Assembly (NCBI GenBank): GCA_001051155.2
Contig: JYIP02000002.1
Coordinates: forward strand, 193,583 to 257,582
Origin: Chrysoporthe austroafricana
Taxonomy: Eukaryota > Ascomycota > Sordariomycetes > Diaporthales > Cryphonectriaceae
Direction: 5' to 3'
Length of the DNA: 64,000 nt
Below, one piece after another: positions 44,076 through 52,678 of this stretch. The stretch's first letter is position 1. Every line of letters starts with the position of its first letter. The notes beneath the pieces are model-generated. The model had not been told where the DNA came from. It did not search any database and saw only the letters and a program-made list of their open reading frames with translations. The translations under genes and the position numbers were made by a program.

Positions 44076-46176
44076 TTACGACCCGGCCCCGATCATGACA
44101 ATTCTACCCTCCACCTTAGGAGCGATGGCCTGCGTCCAGTCACAATCGACCTCGTCCTCGTCGAGCTCGTCATCAGCCAGCGCGCTGACCCCGGCCTTCC
44201 TGCACCACCGCCGGAAGGCCTTCCTCATGACCCTCAGCTCCCTCTCCTCGTCCACCTCGGCGATGCCCGACAGCGAGCGGTCGGGGGTGGTGGCGGGCGG
44301 GACGGCGGGCACGGTGTCGTCGTCCCGGTCGACGTCCGTGTCGCTCTCGGTGAGGGGGCCGACGCTGGACCGGCGGGCGCGCATCCGGGCGGGCGTCCAG
44401 TCGTCCCAGCCGGAGGTGGCGGACCTGCGGTGGCGGACCTTGGCGACGGGGCTGGGGTTCGGGGTGGGCTTCTTGGGGGGGATGATGGGGTGTGACTTGG
44501 ACACGTTGGAGACGACCTTGTCCCAGTGCTGGCTCATGTGCGGCCCCAGGTGGGTCCACCTGTCGAGCACCTTGAGCTGCATAAAGTACTGGCGCAGGAG
44601 CATGGAGATGAGGATGCCGTTCTCCTCGGAGACGATGGTGACGGCCTGGCCGCCCTCCTCCTCGATGAGCAGGGACCTGTAGCCGTCTGTGGCGTGGCGG
44701 GCGGGGCGGCGGCCGGCCGGTGTCAGCCAGGAGAGAGATCTCAGCAGGGAGGGAGGGAGGGACAGAGCACGCACCTTTTCCTCGGCCCATGTACCCCCTC
44801 GTGGCGAGGACGTACAGCTTGTCGGGCAGGTAGCCGTCGCCGGCGATGTCGAGGTCGGTCACCCTCTCGCCGGCGGGGCGGCTGGGGTCGAAGGTGAAGC
44901 GGATGTTGGAGACCTGGGGGAACCTGCCCTCGAGGGCCGGGTACAGGCTCACGCTGTTCTCGAGGGCGGCGCGGATGGCCTGGCCGGTGACGCGGAGGAC
45001 GACGATGGGGTCCTCGAAGGGGAAGCAGTCGGTGATGTCCTTGACGCGGATGGGGCCGGGCGGGTAGATCTGGTCGCCGCGGATGGTGCCGGCGGCCATG
45101 AGGGCGCAGTCGGCGGCGTAGTGGTGGCGCATGATGTCGCAGACGAAGTTGCCGAGGTTGGACTCGCGGAGGCGGACGGTGGTGAAGCGGGCGTCGAGCG
45201 GCGCGGCGGTCCAGCCGACGGGCTTCTCGAGGGACTGCTTCAGCTTGGCGGTCAGGCGCTCGGCGAGCTCGAGGGTGGGGCGGTGCTCGGCGACGGAGGA
45301 GACGACGTCGCGGCGGCAGACGGTGAAGTCCCAGCGGCGCGGGCTGCTGCTGCCCTCGGGCGCGCGGCGGGCCTCGAGGTAGCTGAGCTGCTTGAAGTCG
45401 GTGCCGGAGCGCAGCACGTGGCAGCCGTTGACGACGCTGTGCGCGTAGAAGTGGTCGTGGCCGCCGAGGATCAGGTCGAGCTGGTCGCCGGCGCTCTCGG
45501 CCAGCTTGTGGTCGTTGGGCTCGCGCATGTGGGTGAGGGCGACGACCATGTCGGCGCCCTCGGCGCGCAGCTGGGGGGCCAGCTCGCGGGCGGTGTCGCT
45601 GGCGGAGCGGTAAATGAGGTTGGGGGGCAGCGAGTTGATGGTCTCGAGCCACTCGCGCTCGCCGAGGCCGATGACGCCGACCTTGAGGCCGTTGCTGGCG
45701 GTGAGCATGACGGTGCGGCGGGCGCGGCCGATGGGGATGTTGTCGCCCAGGGCCGGATCGAGGATGTTGGCGACCAGCCACGGGAAGCTGCACTTGGCGG
45801 CGAGCTGGGCGAACTGGGTGACGCCGAAGTCGAGGTCGTGGTTGCCGAGGGCGGCGGCGTCGGTGCGGATGGCGTTGAGGATGGGGACCATGTGGGAGCC
45901 CTTGGTGATGGAGCTCTCGAGGCTGGGGTTGAAGGCGTCGCCGGAGAAGAGGGTCAGGCAGCGCGGCTGGCCGGCGAAGCGCGGGCCGTCCTGGTACTCC
46001 TTGACGACGGTGATGAACCTGGCGATGCCGCCGACGGGCTCGGCCGAGGACGGGTCGAGGTGGTAGACGTCGTTGTAGTGGAGGAGCCTCAGGTCCGGGG
46101 GCGCGTCGGCGCGGGTGCCGTACACGAGGACCTCGTCGGCGGTGGGCCTGGCGGCGTCATCGTCGGCGGGAGCCAT
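44076..46176 (-). CDS. Intracellular 5'-nucleotidase-like metallophosphoesterase, 670 aa
   Basis: Two exons on the minus strand, 44775-46176 and 44076-44686, joined in phase 1. The calcineurin-type metal site is complete: LHYNDVYHLDP (about 32-42), FSGDAFNPS (about 77-85), LGNHDLDFG (about 110-118), a histidine in LTHMREPND, and GGHDHFYAH (about 213-221). A 5'-nucleotidase C-terminal domain follows (about 320-560, with NLGNFVCDIMRHHY and CFPFEDP). There is no signal peptide, unlike the secreted or GPI-anchored forms, so it is probably cytosolic. The last ~110 residues are a hydrophilic, partly acidic tail typical of fungal versions. Removing the intron is needed to keep the conserved ...GRGKDGYRSLL segment. 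Its GC-rich antisense frames are artefacts. Confidence 0.92.
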
Positions 46177-46275
46177 GCCCGGACGGTGAGCCTTGGGGGG
46201 TCTGTTGGGGGAGGGGGGAAGGGATAGGAGGATAGAAGGATGTCTGGTGGCGGTGGTGGTGGCAGTGGTGGTGAC

Positions 46276-46308
<33 letters not shown>

Positions 46309-46741
46309 AGCTTGGGTGGAGGGTTTTGAAGAGCCGGCAGCAGCGGCCCCGTCGCAAGAAAGAAAGGCTTTTTTTCCGGTCGAGATGGCCTCGCAGACAG
46401 ACAGACAGACAGACAGACTTATGGGCCAGCCAGCCTGCTATGTATGTATGTATGTATGTATGTAAGTAGGTATGTAAGTAGGTAGGTATGTTGGTATGTT
46501 ATTTGTGCCGCCGCACCCTGATCTGATACTACATTACATTACATACAATATGACATAGTACGTGTGCCAGCTCACGCATGCGCGGCGGCGGTGAGTTGGG
46601 TCGAGCGCTGCGTGAGCCCACCTGCGTGCGCTTGGCGGCTGTCCTGTCTGTCTGTCTGTCTGTCTCCGTCCGTCCGTCCGTCGCCCTGCAGCGGCCTGCA
46701 TGGTACACACGAGAACGAGAGCCGTGGAGCCTCTATCTGCC

Positions 46742-46773
<32 letters not shown>

Positions 46774-47959
46774 ACGTGACTGATGGCTTGGCTGGTGGTT
46801 GGTTGCCTCTGTCTGTCTTTGTCTGCCGTGTAAGTCTTAGTTCTGATACTACTATGTACTTATAGTACACACGCTAAGTACACAGCAGGTACCGGGCAAG
46901 CCGGGACAGCTGCAGGTGGGGCCCTGCCGGGTACCACGGCGCTACTGGGCAGTACAGCGGCAGGCCGTCTCGCCAATCGGCAGGCCCCCGTTTGTCAGTG
47001 CGCCGCCGACGCGCGGGGCGTGCTGGCCCTGAAGATCCCCCGACGCGGGCCGCTGGAGCTCCCAGTATTACTGCACGTCCGTACCGCAGCTCACTGCCAC
47101 TCACCACTGTGCTGTACCATAGGTACTGTACCATAGGTACTGTACCATAGCGTCTCAGGTCGGGGGGGGGGGGGGCTCTGAATGGGGGGGGGGGGGGGGG
47201 GGGGCCGTCCCGCCCCGCAAAAGCTTACGATTGCTTGTGATTTCTTCTCATTATTCTTCNGGGGGCTCTGAATGAGGGGGGACGGATGGAGGGGTCGTCT
47301 CAGCCCGCACAAGCTTACGATTGCTTGTGATTTCTTCTCATTATTCTTCTCTTCTTCCCCTTTCTTCTACTTTCAGGGTTTTTTTTTTTTTTCAATATTA
47401 ATCTCCTTTCCAGAAAATTAAAAATAAAAATAAAAATAATAATTATTATAATAATAATCAAAACACAGCAGCTCCGTGTATCTGCAATATACCCGCAGGA
47501 GGGAAGGCACATAGCAAAGTATTGGGTGAGTGAGGGGTTAATGAATGTACCGCCGACTATTACCATCTGTACCTGGCCAGCACTGGCCAGGCAAGCAAGA
47601 GTACACTCCTCCTCCTCCTCCTCCTCCTCCTCCTCCTCCCCCTAATCAATCCTTCTGTGCCCACATGTATGTCTGCATGTTTTGGACGTCTGCTCGCAGC
47701 TGCGCAACTGAGCACTACTCACTAACAAGGCCGCAGTTTCCCGTACGTAATCATCAGTAGAGGCGGCAGGGGAGCGCCGCCGCCGGCGCAGGTGGACAGA
47801 AAGATAGAGAGTTCCTTTAGCTGCGGTGCGCCTTCACGGTATAACTACTGAGAGCTCTCTGCCTCGTCGCACCAACACCACAGCCTGAGACCAACAAGCA
47901 GATCCCGTCCGCACACCTGAAGCCAGACAGCCAGCCCCATCTCGTCGTCATCATCAGCC
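46177..47959. promoter_or_regulatory. Divergent promoter region dense in microsatellites
   Basis: 1.8 kb between divergent genes. It holds a GAT array (46276-46308), an ACAG array (46394-46418), a TATG array (46440-46464), TGTC/CGTC arrays (46644-46683), a TTGTCG array (46743-46773), a 14-bp gtaccataggtact repeat (47114-47150), poly-G runs (47162-47204) and a CTC array (about 47608-47638). The N-linked 89-bp duplication is listed separately. No gene is seen. The regulatory sites of both genes must lie here, but none can be named. Confidence 0.6.
47171..47349. repeat. 89-bp direct duplication split by a single N
   Basis: 47171-47259 and 47261-47349 are the same 89-base segment, each beginning gggggctctgaatg and ending ttattcttc(t), with the N at 47260 exactly between them. 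The left copy replaces mixed sequence with a long G run. This looks like two unmerged contig ends, one of poor quality, rather than a biological duplication. Confidence 0.8.
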
Positions 47960-48664
47960 ATGGCCACCCCCCAGCCTCTCATCCGCCACGCCCGGCGTGA
48001 AGGCGAGTAGCAGCCCTCTCTCCCTCCCTTCCCCCCTTTCCCCCCCTTCCCACCACCACACACGCACGCACGCACACACACTCTCTCTCTCCTCGCATAC
48101 TGACATGTCGCAGACGTCCCCGCCATCCTCGGCCTGATCAGGGAGCTGGCCGACTACGAGCATGAGCTCGCCTCCGTCGAGGCCACCGAGGCCACGCTCC
48201 TGGCCACCATCGCCTTCGCGCCCTCTACCCCGGACGAGGGCGCCACTACAGCTACCACTACTACCTCGGACGCGCAGGGCCCCCCCGTCACCGAGCCCAT
48301 CGCCCCGACCAGGCCCGCCCGCTGCCTCCTGCTCTTCGGCCCCGGCGGTGCCGGCCCGGCCCTGGGCATGGCGCTGTACTTCTACAACTACAGCACCTGG
48401 CGCGCCCGCGCCGGCATCTACCTCGAGGACCTGTACGTGACGCCCGCCGAGCGCAACAAGGGCTACGGGAAGCACCTGCTCGTGCGCCTCGCCCAGGAGG
48501 TCGTGGCCATGGGCGGCGGCCGCCTGGACTGGAGCGTGCTGAAGTGGAACGAGCCGAGCATCCGCTTCTACGAGGACGTCATCCAGGCCACGAGGATGGA
48601 GGAGTGGGTCGGCATGCGCGTCGACCGCGAGGCCCTCGTGAGGCTGAGCACGATGCTGGACTGA
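47960..48664 (+). CDS. GNAT N-acetyltransferase, spermidine/diamine acetyltransferase-like, 197 aa
   Basis: Two exons, 47960-48002 and 48114-48664. The only phase-correct splice uses a GC donor (AAG|GCGAGT) with a normal CAG acceptor. It restores RRED-VPAILGLIRELADYE, the conserved start of SSAT-like proteins. The acetyl-CoA loop is ERNKGYGKHLL (about 136-146), preceded by the beta4 segment IYLEDLYVTP and followed by the catalytic-region W-S-V-L-K-W-N-E-P block. A ~30-residue Thr/Pro/Ala-rich insertion sits at about 50-80, where relatives have a short loop. Related enzymes acetylate polyamines or other small primary amines. Without the GC-AG intron the frame stops after 16 codons. It is transcribed away from the nucleotidase. 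Confidence 0.88.
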
Positions 48665-49240
48665 AGGGGGGAAGGGGGGGAGGGGGCGCCGCCGTGACGA
48701 GGGACGACGCCAGACAAGCAATAGATATATCTCTAGACGTGCCACAGACGACGTGCCGCAGACGTGCCCGCAGATAGGGCCCTGAACAACAGGACCGCGC
48801 GCAGAAGCGTAGCTTTGCATTCTATTTATTGTAATCTGGTTCTTTTTTTTTTTTTTTTTTTTTTTCCTTTTTTTTTCTGCTTCTTTTCTCCTTCTCTTTC
48901 TTCTCCCCCTTTACTTCCCCACCCACCCCAACCGGTTCATTTCTTTTTTTTTCCCTTTTTTGACTTCACCCGGGGGGCGCCCTNAGAGAAGGGCAAAAAA
49001 AAAAAAAAAAAAAAAAGAACCGAATTATAATAAATAGAATCGAACATCCCCCCTCCGCGCGGGTCCCCGTCGTCCAGGGCCCAGCCGGGGGGAGGAGCGT
49101 TCCTTTGCTTTCTTTTTATTTTAATTGGGGTTTTTTTTTTTTTTTTTTTTTTTTCCCCTTCTCTTTTTTTCTTTTGTTTTTTTCTTTCTTTCTTCTTCTT
49201 CTTCTTCTTCTCCCTTGCTTCGCCAGCCAACCCAACCCGG
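48665..49240. other. Probable mis-assembled intergenic DNA around an N
   Basis: The interval contains three noisy copies of one sequence, recognisable by cattctatttattgtaat-cggttcttttt. One is direct at 48818-48850, one inverted at about 49005-49045 and one direct at about 49105-49145. All abut T or A runs of 20-24 bases. The segment 48840-48983 also mirrors, with many errors, the true 3' end of the LYR gene (49150-49300). The N is at 48984. The real spacer between the convergent GNAT and LYR genes is probably much shorter. Confidence 0.65.
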
Positions 49241-50371
49241 TCAGTTCTTCTTCCTGCCCTTCTTGGGCCGCACCGCGACGGCGCCCTCGAAGAAGGCCGC
49301 CTGGTCCGCCCTCGCGGTGGGGATCTTGCGCTCGACCCGCCCCCACTCGATGTGCCACTTGTCCGGCCGGCCCTCCGCCCTCGCCATGGTGGGCGTCATC
49401 TCCCACACCTTGGCGAACAGCCTCGCCCAGAACCGCGGGTGCCCGTACGCGTGGATGCCGATCGCCGGGCCCTGCCCGTACGGCGCCTCGCCCTGCGCGC
49501 CGGTCCGGGCCTTCATGGACCGCGAGCTGCCCCTCTCGATATGCCTGGCGGGGAGCGCCGCGGCCGGCCGCCAGTCCCACGCCGCCGTGCTGCCCTGCTC
49601 CTCCTCCTCCTCCTCCTCCTCCTCCTCCTCCTCCTTTCCCCCGCCCTCGTGCCCGCCCGGCGCGCTCGCCCGCAGCCGCAGGCCCTCGGGCCGCCTCCGG
49701 GGCATCTCCCAGAGGCTCCGGTCCGCCGTGCCCGTGGCCAGCGCCCGCAGCAGCTCCCACTCGGCCCGCTCGACGGGCGGCATGAGGCGGTTGACCTGGG
49801 CCTTGTACCACTTGCGCAGCCTGCTCCGGGTCAGCCGGGCGGCGGGCCGGCGGCCCCAGGTGTCGACCTGGGGGAGGGCGTCCCGCGGGTCCAGCCTGCT
49901 GGCCTTGATGGCGGGCTTGGGGCTCCAGAAGCTCCTGCGGGCCTGGCTGGCGGCGAGGGCGTGGAACTTGGGCAGGTCCCAGCCGTCGAGCCAGTCGCGC
50001 GGCCGCAACCGCGGCGGCCCTTCGGCGTCCTCGCGGATCTGGCGGGCCAGCTCGTCGGAGTCGGCGGGCGGGGGCGGGGCGAGGAAGCGGGCCATGAGGG
50101 TGCGGCGCCGCCTGCCGATGCGGCCGAAGACGAGCAGCAGGATGCGCGACATGTTGTCCATGAGGCCGGTGTTGGCGGCGCGGAGGAAGCGCAGGCTGCG
50201 GCGGGCGCGGTCGAGGCGCGTGCGGGTCAGGGGCGCGCGGGCGGGGTCGTGCATGTGCGCCCGGAAGCGCGTGCGGATGTGGTCTGCGGCGTAGGGGCGG
50301 CACACGGGGGGCAGGTAGGAGGCCTCGCGGAGGAGGTGGCGGAAGAGGCTGCGGCTCGCCTCTGGCGACAT
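49241..50371 (-). CDS. LYR-motif (Complex1_LYR, Cup1-like) protein, 376 aa
   Basis: Single exon from ATG 50371. The N-terminal ~95 residues carry the LYR-type helix (SLFRHLLREASYLPP, about 8-22) and the downstream arginine-rich helices with a conserved Phe, as in mitochondrial LYR proteins that bind acyl carrier protein and Fe-S or complex I assembly factors. Length and the long C-terminal part match the fungal Cup1-like LYR group. A run of 12-13 glutamates (about 248-261), encoded by a CTC/GAG microsatellite at 49598-49633, interrupts the C-terminal half and is likely length-variable. The final residues KKGRKKN are basic. No cleavable presequence is obvious. The role in respiratory assembly is inferred from the family. 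The antisense frames in this GC-rich stretch are spurious. Confidence 0.82.
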   Translation of the reverse strand: MSPEASRSLFRHLLREASYLPPVCRPYAADHIRTRFRAHMHDPARAPLTRTRLDRARRSLRFLRAANTGLMDNMSRILLLVFGRIGRRRRTLMARFLAPPPPADSDELARQIREDAEGPPRLRPRDWLDGWDLPKFHALAASQARRSFWSPKPAIKASRLDPRDALPQVDTWGRRPAARLTRSRLRKWYKAQVNRLMPPVERAEWELLRALATGTADRSLWEMPRRRPEGLRLRASAPGGHEGGGKEEEEEEEEEEEEQGSTAAWDWRPAAALPARHIERGSSRSMKARTGAQGEAPYGQGPAIGIHAYGHPRFWARLFAKVWEMTPTMARAEGRPDKWHIEWGRVERKIPTARADQAAFFEGAVAVRPKKGRKKN

Positions 50372-51207
50372 GGTGCTGCTGCTGTTCGTTCGTTCGGGTT
50401 TCTTCTATCTCGAGCTCGTGTGGCGGGCGCACCGCGCCCTCTGGATGCGGCTGTGGTGGGAGGGTGGGGGTGCCAGGCAGGCGGGGGGTCGAGGTGTCAT
50501 GACGTTGGTGATGGTTGTGGTGGTGGTGGTGGTGGTAACCAGGAAGACGGAGAGAGGGGGGGAAAAAAGGAAAAAAAAAAAAAAAAAGGGTACCCCTACA
50601 CCCCAGAAGCACTTTACGCGTGCCCCCCCCCAAACGCGCTCATCCTCCCTCCATGCCAATTGTCTACCTGCTGCGTGCTACAGCACCAGGGAAGCATGCT
50701 GCTAGAGATGCATCACGAATGGATGAACGAATAAATGAATGAATAAATAAAATTCATTACTTCATCTGCTGTATGCATCACCGCAGCGAACACCAGACCT
50801 CGTCTCGCATCCCTTCCGTGGCAGGCTGCGGCGTGCGTGACAGGCCCTGCTGGCAGGCCCTGCTGGCAGGCCCTGCTGGTAGGCCCTGCTGGTAGGCCTA
50901 GCCCCCCAACCCCCGAACCCTCGACCCCCACCCCCTGGGCCCCTGTCTTGGGGGCTGGAATGCCCCGCCGTGCGCGCCCCCCCCCCCGCGACCCTGGCCC
51001 CCTAAGGTACGTACGTAGTTACTGTATTACAGGGCGTGCAGGGCGTGCAGGGCCCAGGGCCTCCCCCCCCAGCCGCGCCCCCAGCTCCCACCGTCCAGTA
51101 ATTAATCGCCCGTCACGCCTAACACGAAAAGGCCGCGAAACCGACACGTCCCAGACTCGTCGTTGTCGTGTCTCGTCTCTCGTCTCTCTCTCCCTCTGCT
51201 CCCAACC

Positions 51208-51280
<73 letters not shown>

Positions 51281-51410
51281 CCCTCTCTCTTTTTTTTTTT
51301 TTTTCCTCTCTGCTTCCCGTTTGCTCGTCGTCGCNCCGCACCCCCCCGCCCCCCCCCCCGCCTTGGCGGGCCCCTCCCCCCCTCCCTGTCCCCCTCCCCC
51401 CCCCCCCCTC

Positions 51411-51446
<36 letters not shown>

Positions 51447-51700
51447 GGCCTTTTCTTTTCTTCGTGCAGGCCGTCTTCTTTCCCCACCCCCTTGTCGTGT
51501 CTCTCTCGCTCGTGCATCCGCGTTCTGGCGAGTCGGCTCATCGTCCTCACCTGACCTCGCGTAAGAGGACCCAACCGACCTGCTCGTCCCATCAACCCAG
51601 CGTCGGTGCTGGCAGCCAGGTGGGTACAGCACACCTCTCTCTCGTCCCCTCCCCCCCAGCCTGCGACGAGATCTGTTCTTATTCTTCCTTAGGTGGACGA

Positions 51701-51735
<35 letters not shown>

Positions 51736-51909
51736 CCTGCGGCCAGCCTCTCTCTTCCCTGCTGACGTGCATTCAGCATCATCGGTTCGACTCGACCCGG
51801 CGGCGACGACTCACGTGCAGTGCAGCCAGCCAGCGCACGCCCGCGGCTCGCGCCCACCAACCCTCGATCTCGACCTCGAATCTCGACCTCGACCTCGGCA
51901 TCGACCCTC

Positions 51910-51948
<39 letters not shown>

Positions 51949-52070
51949 CGTCTGTCCCCCTCGCCGGCGCCTCGCAGCATCGAGGACCAAGGTCGAACCG
52001 CTCTCTCTCTATCCTTCTTTCTCAGTCCCCACCTCGAGACTCGCGCGCCCAACACGGTGGTGGTGGTGCC

Positions 52071-52107
<37 letters not shown>

Positions 52108-52678
52108 CAGTGCGGCGCCATCGCTGCCTCGCCTCGCGACGCACCGCACTGCACCGCACTGCACCGCACTGCACCGTACCGCACCGCTCCGCATCCGCAT
52201 CCGCCTGCGTCATCAGACAAAGCTGCGCCTGCAGCCCTCGCGATCGGGTGCAGGCGCGCGGGTGTGCGGGTCTACGCCGCCAGGAGACAATCAGATTGTC
52301 GATTGTCTTCTTCTTGCACCGCCGCCGTCGATGCGATCGGGTCCACCATAGCATGCATGCATGGCATCATCCACCACCCTCACGAAGCCCAGATCCCCTC
52401 CTTCGCAGCGACACGCCCTCGTCCACGCTCACGCCCACGCACACGCCCAGCCAGCCCGCCGCGCCTCCTCGTCTCACGGCGCCGCGCCCTCGCGATACCC
52501 GCTCCCCGCTTATCCCGCCCCCGCAGCAACGAGGGCCTCGTCGTCGTCCTCCTCCTCCTCGTAACCCTCCTCTGCTGCTGCCGCCGCCGACCACCACCCC
52601 CACCACCTCCTCCTCCACCACCACCACCACCACCACCACCACCACGCCGCGGGCCTGGCCCTCGTCCAGACGACGGCC
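50372..52678. promoter_or_regulatory. Divergent promoter/5' leader region, extreme low complexity
   Basis: 2.3 kb between the LYR and APSES genes. It contains a GTG array (50515-50538), an A run, C runs, T runs of about 66 bases (51215-51280) and 31 bases (51415-51445), a single N at 51335, AAAG (51699-51735), TGTC (51911-51948), CT (52075-52105), gcaccgcact (about 52140-52185) and CCA (52615-52643) arrays. The CT-rich half is typical of long 5' leaders of fungal regulatory genes. The long ORFs through it are homopolymer translations, not genes. Confidence 0.65.
50841..50900. repeat. 13-bp minisatellite, about 4.5 units
   Basis: Tandem units of caggccctgctgg, the last two with a C-to-T change (taggccctgctgg). 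It lies upstream of the APSES gene in the repeat-dense spacer. Confidence 0.9.

Noticed and set aside
44689..46227. A 512-codon plus-strand ORF over the nucleotidase gene
   Set aside because: Antisense shadow; the minus strand has the full metallophosphoesterase motif set.
48806..49045. A terminal-inverted-repeat transposon around 48.8-49.0 kb
   Set aside because: The arms are noisy copies meeting at an N next to A/T homopolymers, with a third direct copy; assembly error explains it better and no transposase or target-site duplication is seen.
50841..50900. CRISPR-like array
   Set aside because: Contiguous 13-bp units without spacers in a eukaryotic context; a minisatellite.
50837..52351. 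A 504-codon plus-strand ORF upstream of the APSES gene
   Set aside because: It translates T, C, CT and TGTC tracts and an N; alternative frames are equally long, so it is a low-complexity artefact.
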